Origin: Epiperipatus broadwayi
Lineage: Eukaryota; Onychophora; Udeonychophora; Euonychophora; Peripatidae
Length of the DNA: 64,000 nt
Direction of reading: 5' to 3'
NCBI GenBank assembly: GCA_028023455.1
Contig: JAQFVV010000018.1
Span: forward strand, 6,969,800-7,033,799
Made by a program: the position numbers and the translations under genes. Positions 24,906-36,378 of the stretch are shown piece by piece; position 1 is the stretch's first letter, and every line of letters starts with the position of its first letter. A model generated the notes under the pieces. That model was not told where the DNA came from. It saw only the letters and a list, made by a program, of their open reading frames with translations, and did not search any database.

Positions 24906-25589
24906 TAGGCACTAGATGGGGATTTTATGCACAAGCCTTCTGGCATCAATTGATTACTCTAGCTTGCTGTGTGTGGCATACATATAGTAAGTTTTGCCTG
25001 TTTTAACAACAGTTATACACAAGCATAAGAAATGGTTGGTCATGTGACGTTTATTGGCATAAATGAAATATTCTCAATCCAAAACACAGGATAAACTATT
25101 TAAAAGAAAATATTCATTTGTCTTCTCTCTTTTACCTCAATTCATTTATAGAGACTTATCTAAAGCATTTTGGAAAGAGAGCATGAAGATTTAAAATCAA
25201 TCACATTACTTTTTAAAGCTAATTGCTTTATCTTATTTTAATTGAAAAAAATTTGCAAATGTCAATTAAAATAATATAAAGCAATTTAAAATATAGCCTT
25301 AAAAATAATATGATTGATTTAAAATCTTTATGCTTTTTTCCCAAAGTACTTCAGATAAGTCTTTACAAATGAATTAAGATAAAAGAGAAAAGAATTACAT
25401 AATATTTTGTCTTAAAAAGTTTTATCTTATAATACTTTGGATTGAATTTTTTTTAATTATTTAATAAACTAGTGTTGGAGTACTAATCTCAATGTATTAT
25501 ATGCATATACATACAATGATATAACAAAAAGAGTTAATAAAAAAAGAAGGGGAAAAAACATCATAGATAGATAGAAAAATACTAAGCTC

Positions 25590-25755
25590 AAACAAGCAAT
25601 TTTAATTATTAAAATAATAGAGGTAAAAATACTTTATAATAAACATTTTTATTTATTTACTTTGGACTAAAATGTATAAATATTTTGTATGTTTTAAGTC
25701 CAAAGTAAATAAATAAAAGCATTTATTATTAAATATTTTTTTATTCTATTATTTT
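25590..25755. repeat. Palindrome of about 165 bp
   Basis: Centred near 25685: TATTTATTTACTTTGGACT on the left is the inverse of AGTCCAAAGTAAATAAATA on the right, and pairing continues outward with mismatches through the ATTATTAAAATAATAGA region. There is no coding content. A small foldback element or inverted duplication. Confidence 0.7.
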
Positions 25756-26559
25756 TCAGTTTTTAGCATTAAGACTGAAAGTAAAATCATACACATTAAA
25801 TAAAGTTTGTTTACAATATAGTTTTATAATTAAGATTTGTTTTTATTTCAATTATAAAAGATTGGATTAAAATACTTTTTAATATAATTTTTTTAGGATA
25901 AAAATATATATACTACCCTCTCATGCTATTGAAATTTATTGAAGTGATATCAATAAATTTGAAATTTGATATTACAATATTTAAAATTTCATATGCCAAC
26001 CCATGTAGATTTAAGAAATTAGGGAATCTACTTGAAATTTTTTAGTGTCATATTGCATTGTCGATGATTTATAACAAATGTACAAAATTTGAACAAATTA
26101 TATTGAATATAAATATATTAAACCTTGATTTAAAATTTTTATCTACATAAACTATAAAACAAGCAAACAGAGCAAACAAACAAATATACAGAGATTGAAG
26201 CAAATAAACAAACAGAGATTCTGTCTTAATTGCAAATTTTAAAATATCTCTTATATAAGTAAATTATATTTACAACAAAAAGTACATATTATTAACAAAT
26301 GTCAAAAAATATCATTTTATCTTCAAAAGAATCACTCTAGAAAAAAATGATTTTTTGCATATATTGACATATCAACAACTAGATATAGGCAAAGTTCATG
26401 ATTTGTATCAAAATATAGCAATTTATTATTAATAACAATTATAGAAGATAATCAACAATAGATAATTTAATTGTCCAAAATATTAGTAAAACAACTAAAT
26501 TAAAAATAAACATGGATTCCATATATATATATATATCTCAGACCTAATGATAATGGTAA

Positions 26560-26636
<77 letters not shown>

Positions 26637-28611
26637 ATGAAGCATCCATGTATTAAATGGAATGAGTGCTTCTGTAGAAAAATTCACTAAAACTTTCAAA
26701 AGCTTTAATTAAAATTCAATTTAAAAAATTTACTTTCAACTTTTTTTTACTAATACTTGAATTGTTTTATATATAATAAAAGAATAAACTTCACTAACTC
26801 ATTCTAACACAATTTTTGTGTAATATGTATATATAGTAGGCACTATTATGTAAAAATTGTTTTGGCAAGTGAAATAAAAACAAAAAAAAAAGTGTGCTTT
26901 AGACAATGTATTAGTGGGAAGCTCTTGTGAATTCTTTAAAATGGCTAGACAACCATTATCATTTTCATTTAGCTGAATAGCACAACTTGATATCACTGCA
27001 AATAATGCATTAAAATCTTTTTAAGAAATAGGTAAGAATGTATGTGATGCATCAGTTATAAATAATAGAATAAAGAAAATATTAATGCATATCAGTAATG
27101 TGAAGGGCTTATTAGAGAGAATGGTGACAATGACAAAGAGCTATCACTTTACTGAAGTATCTATTATCTAGATTTCTTACTAGGTTTAGATAGAGTTATC
27201 AACATACAATCTATCTACTCAACACTTAATTAGAAAAAAAGATACAAAAAACATTTTCAGCAAACATATCAATAATATAAAAGATTATTTCAAGTTTAGA
27301 CACATAAAAATCAATATCTATATACTAAGCTGTAACACATGATTGTTGATGGTAATTAAATATTATTGCTTAACCGTTATACTTGATTGTTTAAGTACTC
27401 AATCTGTCTTTGGAAACAGGGAACTTAACATATTATGTAAAAAGTACAATATATGTACATGTTCAAGCAAACTTACACAAGTGAAAACCCTTGATTATCG
27501 TTATTTTAATATCCTTACCTGACTTTGATCACTAGAGTGTTCTTTATATGTTTATAAAAAATATATATAACAAACGAAATAGATATTCTTGGTTTAGTTT
27601 TAAAATAATTCTTTATTCTTTAGGTCACTTTGGTATTAAAGGAAACAGATTTTTATCAAATTAATCTTTCACCTCAAAATAATCAAAAAAGTTAATGTCC
27701 TTAGATAGCGTAATCATTTACAGAGTATTTTTTATTTCGTTTGATTTAGATCACATGATTAAAATAATTTATATTTTAAAAATGTTTGTACAAACAAATT
27801 GAGCCTGCTTTTAACTTTTGGAAAAGATAAAATAGAGAGAAATAAAGTTAATGCTAAAACAAAAGCACAAAATGTTAATAGTAATTTATAAACTTCACAC
27901 AATTACCCCCCCCCCCTTCCCAGAAACATTTTATGTAAGCTTGTTGGGATGAGTAGATTAAGATAGGAAAATATTTGCAAATTTTGATTATTGCTTTATA
28001 AAAAATTCTGATTGATAGATGTAATAATACAATATACTTATAACTTGCATTTCCCCACGCAATAAAGGCATCAGATAATGATAAATAATCCCACAAGATC
28101 TATTTTATGCAGAGCGCTCAGTTCTCACCGTTTCATATATCTTCACGATAGTTTCTCAGCTCATTATCAACTTATAATTTAATTTAAAGGTGCTAAACGT
28201 CCTATATTCACAATTATAGCAATGTTTTTTTCAGATAAATACCTTAATTATTATTAATGATTACTATTAATCACTAAAATATTTATCTGGTAAGATAAAG
28301 TTATAGTTGTTATAGTTATAATGTAATAGTACATATATATTTAATTTATGGAGAGCAATTTAAATTAATATAATAATTGTTTTATTTGGATGTTCCCCCC
28401 CTCAAAAAAAAAAATCAACAAAAGATAAAAGAGAACAACGAGCTCAGATCCCATGGTAGCATGACACCTTCTTCATCAATAGAGAAAATGTCATTACTTT
28501 TCAATTTTGTTTTATGATTAAATATTGGCCCCCATATGACAAACCTGAATTAATTTGGAATCTTGATCTTTCAGTTAAATAACTATCTACTCATTTTCAA
28601 CTAATGAATAG
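25756..28611. other. AT-rich stretch with long TA microsatellite
   Basis: A (TA)n run of nearly 70 bp lies at about 26562-26629 and a shorter one near 26521. A C-run sits at 27907-27917 and another near 28396. No gene signature was found. Confidence 0.5.
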
Positions 28612-28726
28612 ATGTTTACATATGATAAACAGAGCAAAACTCTCCATACAGTATTGCCACATGTGCTAAACAGAGTAATCAATGGATGCCAGAAGGCTTG
28701 TGCATAAAATCCCTATCTAATGCATA

Positions 28727-28793
28727 CTCATCCAATATCCCCAGACTAGTTTCTGGCTTGTGGCCTTCATCAGTGAGGAGCTTTGGATCTGAG
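28727..28793 (-). ncRNA. Hammerhead ribozyme, family 1 (best copy)
   Basis: On the minus strand every conserved position is canonical: CTGATGA, stem II GGC/GCC with loop CACAA (closing A-A mismatch), GAAA, stem III AC/GT with loop TA, and C at the cleavage site (28744). Inner stem I TCCTCA/TGGGGA (six pairs) and outer stem I ATCCAA/TTGGAT (six pairs) are separated by an internal loop, as in natural fast-cleaving hammerheads. The very short stem III is like that of PLE-associated variants reported to work as dimers. Confidence 0.8.
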
Positions 28794-28928
28794 AGCACTG
28801 CATCTAGATCTTAGGATCTAATGCAACCCTCTAGCAACTACCTTTTATCTCTACTTAACTACAAAACTATGAGAATGAAATTGAAAACACAAAAAATATT
28901 TTCAATCTAAGCTCAATAGCCTATATAG

Positions 28929-28968
28929 TTCACTGACGAAGGTCACAAGCCAGAAACTAGTCTGGGGA
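28929..28968 (+). ncRNA. Hammerhead ribozyme, family 1 (outer stem I lost)
   Basis: CTGACGA and GAAAC-TA-GTC are intact; stem II GGT/GCC closes with a G-U. The sequence 5' of GTTCA is not the family's, because the plus-oriented arm begins here, so outer stem I is missing and inner stem I is shortened. Confidence 0.65.
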
Positions 28969-29140
28969 TATTGGATGAGTAGGCATTAGATAGGGATTTT
29001 ATGCACAAGCCTTCTGGCATCCATTGATTACTCTGTTTAGCACAGGTGGCAATACTGTATGGAGAGTTTTGCTCTGTTTATCAACAATTAATGTGCTAGT
29101 ATAGGAAATGTGATCATGTGACGCTTAATGTTTACATATG

Positions 29141-30245
29141 TTTATTGAGTCATTTTATGAAAAACAATAACAATTTTGTAATCTTATTTAGAAATCATCA
29201 ACTATCTAATAAATTAATCATTTTCATCCATATTTAAACCTCAAGTTGTGATACCATGAGATATTTTAATTCTCTCATTTTATTAACCAAATCAACATTT
29301 TTTCTTTTGCATTTTAAAATTCCAAATTTCTGCTAAGAACAAATCATCTGTGCCTGGTTAACAATTATCTCAAAATCATAAGAATAAAGTGTCATAAGTC
29401 AAAAGTTTTTTGAATTTTGTTAATGGGAATTAAAGACTGATGTGTTTAAGTGTTTGTCAATTCATCACAAGTGCAGGATACCAAAAGAATTTTGAAGTCA
29501 TTATTCTTGTTTATCAGCAAGCAAATCATTTAATTTAAATATAGTTAAATTAAATGGCTATGTGCATTATACGTTTTTGCCACAATATTCAATTTTCCAA
29601 AACTGTATTTATATATATATATATAGAACTATTTCGTAACACTAGAACTGAAACAATGTTTAATTACTTGAATGGTGCTCAAATACTTCTGATTCAATTT
29701 TTATGAGCGCTAAAAAACTATCATCTGGATATTGAAATACGAATCTTACATTTTAATAACCATAAATATTAATTAATATTTAATGGTAGGAATATAAAAT
29801 TTTTGACATGAATTAATATTTTTTATTTATATAAAATAGTATCTTGTATGAAGTAGTTTTGTGTTTTTAATGCAACCTACCAATTACTACAGTAAAATAT
29901 TGTATGCTAAAAAGATTTAAAAATTATTATATTTTTATTTACCCATGTTAAACTCACACCACTCACAATTTTGACACCATCTACCTCAGATAAATACAAT
30001 AATGATTATTACTAATCATTTCCTAAAACTAGAGATTATATCTAGCACATATATAAACTTTAAAACTCAGTTAAAGTTTAATATATCTGATTTTTAAAAT
30101 TTTAAATTTTAAATATATACACACACACGGAGTTATTCACCTTTTTCTTTCCCACGTATAAATAATCTTTATAGATATTTTAAACAACTTTCATACTTCC
30201 CCATTCTTTTTAATTTCATAAATAAAGATACAATAAAAGACAAAT
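29141..30245. other. AT-rich stretch, no gene
   Basis: TA run near 29612-29625 and a CA run near 30118-30127. No coding signal. Confidence 0.45.
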
Positions 30246-30298
30246 GACCCACAAGATGCATTTCGTGCTGAACCAGCACTCATCAGTTGGCCCAGGTC
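30246..30298 (-). ncRNA. Hammerhead ribozyme, family 2 (isolated copy)
   Basis: Minus strand: CTGATGA, stem II GTGCT/AGCAC (five perfect pairs, loop GGTTC), GAAA, stem III AT/AT with loop GC, and C at the cleavage site (30255). Inner stem I CAA/TTG and, past an internal loop, outer stem I GACC/GGTC. The outer pair is GATC/GATC in the copy at 44147, a compensated difference. Only the ribozyme and short flanks of the family remain. Confidence 0.75.
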
Positions 30299-31445
30299 AC
30301 AATTAGTCAACTAAAAAAAGAAATGTTTAAAAGCTTAATCGTTATAAGAAGTAGAAGTCGAACTGAGATTTTTAAATAATAATTTTGTTAAGATTCAGTA
30401 CCATTAAAAACAAATGTATAGATATATTATCATATTGTGGTATGGAAAAGTTAAAAAAAAAACACCCTGATTATATGCGTGGCAAATAATGGTAAAGAAA
30501 AAATGCACATATAATATTTATTACATACGCATGTTAAAAAGTTTTTTTAACCTATAGGCAACATAATTAAAAATTGAATCCAATAATCATTATTAATGAT
30601 AGTTTACTATTACTTTTCAACACTTTGATACAGTTTTTATAATTTCTAGATAAAATGAATGCAGTGTGCAAAAAGCTTCAAACAATTTTAAACAGAATTT
30701 CATTGAATTTTTATAATTTTTCTTTTATATGTTGAGAAAAACAATATAGATTTTATCCATAAATTTATATTTATTAGCAGTAAAAACAATGACCACCACC
30801 AATAACAAACATTATTATATAAGAATTATAAATCTAGTTTTTATACATCGACAAAATTTTTTGTTAATAATTACAATGAAAATTAAACAGTGACTTAATT
30901 TTTAAATTTGTTGAGTGTCGTTTCATTTTTCAAACATTAAACATAATAAATTATATAAAGCTATTTTTCAATTACTAAAGACAAAAAATAATTACATAAT
31001 CTGCCAACAAAGTTTAACTGAATTTCAAATTGATAATATCAACCTTTGATATTATCAAAATATTTTAACATCTTTTATATATACATGATCTCACTTTCTC
31101 ACATTCCTGTAATATAAAAATCCTTAAGGTTATTACTTATAAAAAGTAATAATTGAAACAATATTTTCCAAGACACTAACTGAATTCTTATAAAGGTTTG
31201 TGACTTATTCATTCTAAATTTCTTGTAAAATTATATAACAAAAAATTATTTTAATTTTTTCCAACCTTAGGCATGTAACGCTCATAAAAGATATTACTAT
31301 TACCTGCCTCAATAATTTGAGTGTAAATTAGTTGAACAATGCCCTTGACTATAAGTAAATAATTAATACAATTTTATCTACTATACTCACATAAATAAAG
31401 TATTATTTCACAGTGGTACTATTGATAGATTGAAAATAAATTATG
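30299..31445. other. AT-rich stretch, no gene
   Basis: Nothing recognisable. It ends at the target duplication of the next ribozyme element. Confidence 0.45.
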
Positions 31446-31610
31446 ATTATCAAATATAGCCAAAAAACATCACATGACTACCTCCTCTTATGCTTGTGTA
31501 TAACTGTTGTTAAAACAGGCAAAAACTCACTATATATATTGCCACACACAGCAAGCTAGAGTAATCAATGGATGCCAGAAGGCTTGTGCATAAAATCCCC
31601 ATCTAGTGCC

Positions 31611-31673
31611 TACTCATCCAATAGCCCCAGATTAGTATCTGGCTTATGGCCTTTGTCAGTGATGTGCCATGGA
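31611..31673 (-). ncRNA. Hammerhead ribozyme, family 1 (dead copy)
   Basis: Same layout as the sisters but CTGACAA replaces CTGANGA (G8 lost), GATAC replaces GAAAC, and ATC replaces GTC. It should not cleave. Stem II GGC/GCC is kept. Confidence 0.6.
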
Positions 31674-32185
31674 TCTGAGAGTACTGCATCTAGATCTTAG
31701 GATCTAATGCAACCCTCCAGCACCCACCTTTTATCTCCATTTAATTACAAAACTATGAGTCTTAAACTGAAAACACCTTAATGTTTTCAATCCAAGCCCT
31801 TTAGCCTATATAGTCATATGGGTCTGAACCCAGTTCAGTACCCATACATTTTGGTGCTGTGTGTGGCAATATATATAGTGAGTTTTTGCCTGTTTTAACA
31901 ACAGTTATACCCAAGCATAAGAGGAGGTAGTCATGTGATGTTTTTTGGTTTAAAACCAATCCTGCCTAAATAGGATAGAGGTGGCTATGATTATTAAGGA
32001 ACCAAAAACAACAAAATGTATGGGTACTGAATTGGATTCAGACCCATATGACTATATAGGCTAAAGGGCTTGGATTGAAAACATTAAGGTGTTTTCAGTT
32101 TAAGACTCATAGTTTTGTAGTTAAATGGAAATAAAAGGTGGGTGCTGGAGGGTTGCATTAGATCCTAAGATCTAGATGCAGTGCT

Positions 32186-32252
32186 CTCAGATCCAAGGTT
32201 TTTCACTGATGAAGGCCATAATCCAGAAACTAGTCTGGGGATATTGGATGAG
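32186..32252 (+). ncRNA. Hammerhead ribozyme, family 1
   Basis: CTGATGA and GAAAC-TA-GTC are intact. Inner stem I TTTTCA/TGGGGA is held by several G-U pairs; outer stem I ATCCAA/TTGGAT is perfect. Stem II is reduced (GGC against TCC, two pairs). Cleavage point after 32235. Confidence 0.7.
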
Positions 32253-32367
32253 TAGGCACTAGATGGGGATTTTATGCACAAGCCTTCTGGCATCCATTGA
32301 TTACTCTGGCTTGCTGTGTGTGGCAATATATATAGTGAGTTTTTGCCTGCTTTAATTATCAAATATA

Positions 32368-34489
32368 AATAGAAAAGTAACAGTAAACCATAGTCTAATA
32401 ATCCTCATAAAAATGACATGTCTTATTTATACTATTTTTTTAAAAAATAAATACATCTGCATTTATCTGATCAAACTAGATTCTCCAACTAAAATTATTT
32501 AAATATTCACACACCAAATATTGCAATAGTCCTCATTGATGAAGCCACAAACTATGAAGATTTGGATGTGAACTATTGATTCTTTAAGCTTACAGTAAAT
32601 GGTCCTAAAGTAGAATAAAACAAATGTATTATTGTTTCTAGTGCATAATATAGATAATCATTAAATGACCAATATTTGATATATAATTATATGATTATGT
32701 AAGGACTATGAGAAACTTATTCTGAGTTTTTTTTGGCAAATTCATGCCCAAAATAATATGCCTCTACTGTGAATCCCAACTCTTAAGTCTACCAAGCAAA
32801 TGTATTAAAAGCTATATAACAATATTCTTAGCTAATTAAAGAATTTCTACAAAAATGTATTAATTTGCATTTGCTCATTTAATAGTTTAACCCAGTTCTC
32901 CAATTGATCGTCAGATTTTTAATTTCAATTTATTTCCTAATAATATATATGTTATATTAAACTTATTTTCCGACTTATGGTTATTTAATTTCTTCATCCA
33001 CATCTTATTACTAATAAATTTTACATCACTTAATTATTATTATTACCATATATTTAGATTTGAATTTTTTGTGATATTTAATTTCTTAATAGCTTTTCCT
33101 CTTGGCATATTTGAATTTATATTTATTCTTTTTTATTTTTTAATTTTTTATCTGTCTTAGTAATCTAAAATGTTATATTAATCTCTGATTGATCAAGCAC
33201 ACACACACACACAAAAGTAAAATAAAAACCTTAGTTTTAAATATTCATCTGCATGGCAAAAATTTTTCAGAATTATTCTTTAGGTGATAGAAATAGTTTG
33301 GAAAAAACATTACTTATTAGACTATTCTAATTATGAATGCTGTAACATTTTCAAAATTATCTTACAAATGCTATAAATTATATTGGAAGATACGGTTTTA
33401 ACTTCGGAGCGTAGTATTACATGACAAAAATCAGACCATAAGAATTAAAGAATATTCTAGAGAAGAAATTATTCTCTTGATTGCTATTTTGCTAGGAAAA
33501 ACTTTTACATTTTTTATTTTATTTTGTTCTCTAGTTAGGAACAGTTGGATATCCATTTTCTAACTTATATTGAATAGCTAGCTAGCATGACTGAAAATGT
33601 CTATATAAAAAATAGCAGGTTTATTTAGAAATATTAGGATATTTAATTTTTTTTTTTACTTCTTGAAAAACTTTAAACATCCAGTTATAGTATAGAAAAC
33701 TAATAGAATAATGACAACTGTAGATTGTTTATATGACTTTATCAATTACTATACTAAGAAATACTATATCTTATATTAGGAGAGCAATCAAAGCAAAATT
33801 TATATATTTTAAATATCACATCTTTTTATGGTCAAAAATAAGAACTATCAAACATCAACGTACACTTATAGAATTATTATTAGCTTTGTCTAATTGTAAA
33901 ACTCTGCTTGAGTTAAAATGCATATCAGAAGCCACTAGCAGATTTTTTTCAATTGCTTACAATGAAAAATTGGAAATGTAGAGTGTAAATTGCGATTTCT
34001 AAAAACATAAAATTATGGATATAAATAAATAATTTATATGAATGGTTAAAATTAAATATAATAAATATCGCTACTATCTAATGTTTTCAAGCAGTATTAT
34101 TTACATTAAAAATTCCAAATCAATTAGAAAAAAAAGTTAAAACCAAATTTTATCAGATACTCAATTTTTTAAAAGTCCAGGCAATAATGCTGAATTACAA
34201 AAACAAAACTAAATAAGCTGGAATGTTTTAAAAGCTCTCATCGATCAATTTTTTATTTAACATTTTAAGATAAGATTAACGGTAATCCTTCAATTATTGC
34301 AACAGTTATCCCAATTTATAAGATAATTTTCAAAGATATAAAAGGATTGCTAATTAATATTATCTATGTAAATATAAAATAAAAAATTCGATTGATTATA
34401 ACAGTTGAAATCTCTCAGCTTATTTAGTTTTTATTCCTCTGGTATTCAATATGTATAATGAATTTAAAAATAAAAAATAAAACTAGTTC
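32368..34489. other. AT-rich stretch, no gene recognised
   Basis: Near 32525-32560 a degraded CCTCATTGATGAAGCCACAAA piece resembles the family 1 ribozyme. An 82-codon frame at 33733-33981 (+) has no family signature I recognise and no codon or context support. A CA run lies near 33199-33212. Confidence 0.45.
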
Positions 34490-35440
34490 ACCAAGCGCTT
34501 TCGTACTGTATATCAGATTCACGGCGACTAATTTAAATTGAACGGTTAATATTCCAGAACATGCTCAATGGGACACTCATATTAGTTGATTAATGACATC
34601 ATTAGACTTATCAATAAACCAAGCTTCTTTTAACTTCCTCTTCCTATCATTAGGATCATTTTAAATAGCACTAATCATTTGATGAAAACATTTATGCCCA
34701 CTAAATTTCTCATGATTAAAAAATACTGAATTAACCTGAGATTACATTTTAGATTTCCAATATTGATAAACATGATGCCACAACTTTGTTGATATATTAA
34801 CTTTCATTTCTGCATAATAAATAGCATCACAACCAGACTCGTGGCAAATAATTGAATATACAACTCCATATTTATCATCACTATTCACACTATCCTTTAA
34901 ATTATTTATCAACCTATTTAAATATAAGGATGATCTAACACTAACATTATAATCCTTACCAATTATTTCCTTCAATTTCGAATTTAAAGATGCCACATAT
35001 ATCAAAGAAATCCATTCTGTATCTGTTTTCTTCTTTAGATCCATGTTTTGTTTAAATCTGAGTTTATTATAACATAAATTCAATTGTCTATACAATAAAC
35101 TTTTATTGTAGCCCACACTTATTAAGTCATTAATACATCCTTTAATATTTTTTTTCCTGTCTGCCTCACATTTCCACAAATATAAATTAAGATTCAAAAA
35201 ATATTTAAATTCTGCTAATTTATTATTTAAAGATATTCTTGAAGATGAATGTATAAAACTCCTTACATTTAATGGTTTTAACAACAATTTTAAACACAAA
35301 CTCTTTATGATCTCTACATATATTTACATCTAAATAATTCAAAGATATATTATTCTCAAATTCCATAGTCCATTCTAAACCCGAATTATTATTCAAATTA
35401 TTGAATATATCTTCAATCAATTTTCTTGGTCCTTACACAA
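34490..35440 (-). pseudogene. Penelope-like element (RT C-terminus, linker, GIY-YIG)
   Basis: Minus strand. 35420-35223 reads LNNNSGLEWTMEFENNISL followed by NYLDVNICRD, the conserved PLE RT end block. After a frameshift, 35299-34742 (185 codons) runs through the linker (DTEWISLIYVASLNSKLKEI) into a GIY-YIG start (YGVVYSIICHESGCDAIYYAE). Beyond the stop at 34742, NSVFFNHEKFSGHKCF and RKLKEAWFIDKSNDVIN continue the nuclease tail. Downstream, near 34490-34530, a CTGAT...GAAAGCGCTTGGTG segment resembles a decayed HHR. Catalytic RT part missing; two or more lesions. Confidence 0.8.
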
Positions 35441-35635
35441 ACACATCATCCACATATCTCCTATAAAAAATTATCATTGGCATTTATAAATGGCTGTACA
35501 ATATATTTTTCCATTTACTCTGTGTAATATTTATATACATATTGGATATAATTGCAAATTTCAGATTTTCTATTTAATAGTTAACCACTAAATAATATGC
35601 TGTGGCTTGACCTGCTATTTTAAATCTAAGGCTTG

Positions 35636-35698
35636 AATATCCTAGCATCTGACTGAGGAAATCTGGAAGCTAGAAACTGGTCTGAAGATAAGGATATT
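35636..35698 (+). ncRNA. Hammerhead ribozyme, third variant
   Basis: CTGAGGA (position 7 free), GAAAC-TG-GTC, cleavage after 35682. Stem I has ATCT/AGAT and, beyond an internal loop, AATATCCT/AGGATATT (eight pairs). Stem II is weak (three pairs and a mismatch). Its 3' flank matches the relic at 5985-6045. It lies on the strand opposite to the adjacent PLE. Confidence 0.6.
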
Positions 35699-35733
35699 TT
35701 GAAAAGCTTGTTAAGAGCTATTGATCACTCATT

Positions 35734-36378
<645 letters not shown>

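Larger units (their letters stand above)
23883..25059. mobile_element. HHR family 1 insertion, copy 2 (inverted pair)
   Basis: An insert of about 1.18 kb between the 13-bp direct repeats TAAATGAAATATT (23870-23882 and 25060-25072), lying in the left arm of the foldback element. The left half (to about 24540) holds family 1 in minus orientation, itself with a second partial piece near 24330-24540. The right half (from about 24550) holds it in plus orientation. The short terminus (GCCTGTTTTA) is at the left and the long terminus (GTCATGTGACGTTTATTGGC) at the right. No protein is encoded. It is the longest of the four copies. Confidence 0.85.
23825..25505. mobile_element. Foldback (long palindrome) element, split by an HHR insertion
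   Basis: The arm 23825-23882 plus 25073-25250 is the inverse of 25260-25505. TTATATAATACATTGAG...TAATACT at the left outer end matches AGTACTAATCTCAATGTATTATAT at the right, and GAAGATTTAAAATCAATCACATTA matches ATGATTGATTTAAAATCTTTATG near the centre (about 25255). Without the nested insertion the palindrome is about 0.5 kb. No coding capacity. The class is uncertain, either a MITE or an inverted duplication. Confidence 0.75.
28625..29127. mobile_element. HHR family 1 insertion, copy 3 (inverted pair)
   Basis: A 503-bp insert between perfect 13-bp direct repeats ATGTTTACATATG (28612-28624 and 29128-29140). The left part is in minus orientation and the right part (from about 28925) in plus orientation. 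The short terminus (GCTCTGTTTAT) is at the left and the long one (GTGATCATGTGACGCTTA) at the right. The flanking duplication and lack of coding sequence point to retrotransposition of a short non-autonomous unit. Confidence 0.85.
31459..32354. mobile_element. HHR family 1 insertion, copy 4 (inverted pair)
   Basis: An 896-bp insert between perfect 13-bp direct repeats ATTATCAAATATA (31446-31458 and 32355-32367). The left half (31459 to about 31855) is minus-oriented; the right half is plus-oriented and runs a little over one full unit, because GCTGTGTGTGGCAATATATA occurs at both 31856 and 32312, giving a unit length of 456 bp. The long terminus is at the left and the short one (GCCTGCTTTA) at the right. 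No protein encoded. Confidence 0.85.

Noticed and set aside
33733-33981. 82-codon plus-strand frame as a gene
   Set aside because: No domain, no context and no codon signal beyond AT-richness; frames this long occur elsewhere in the window by chance.
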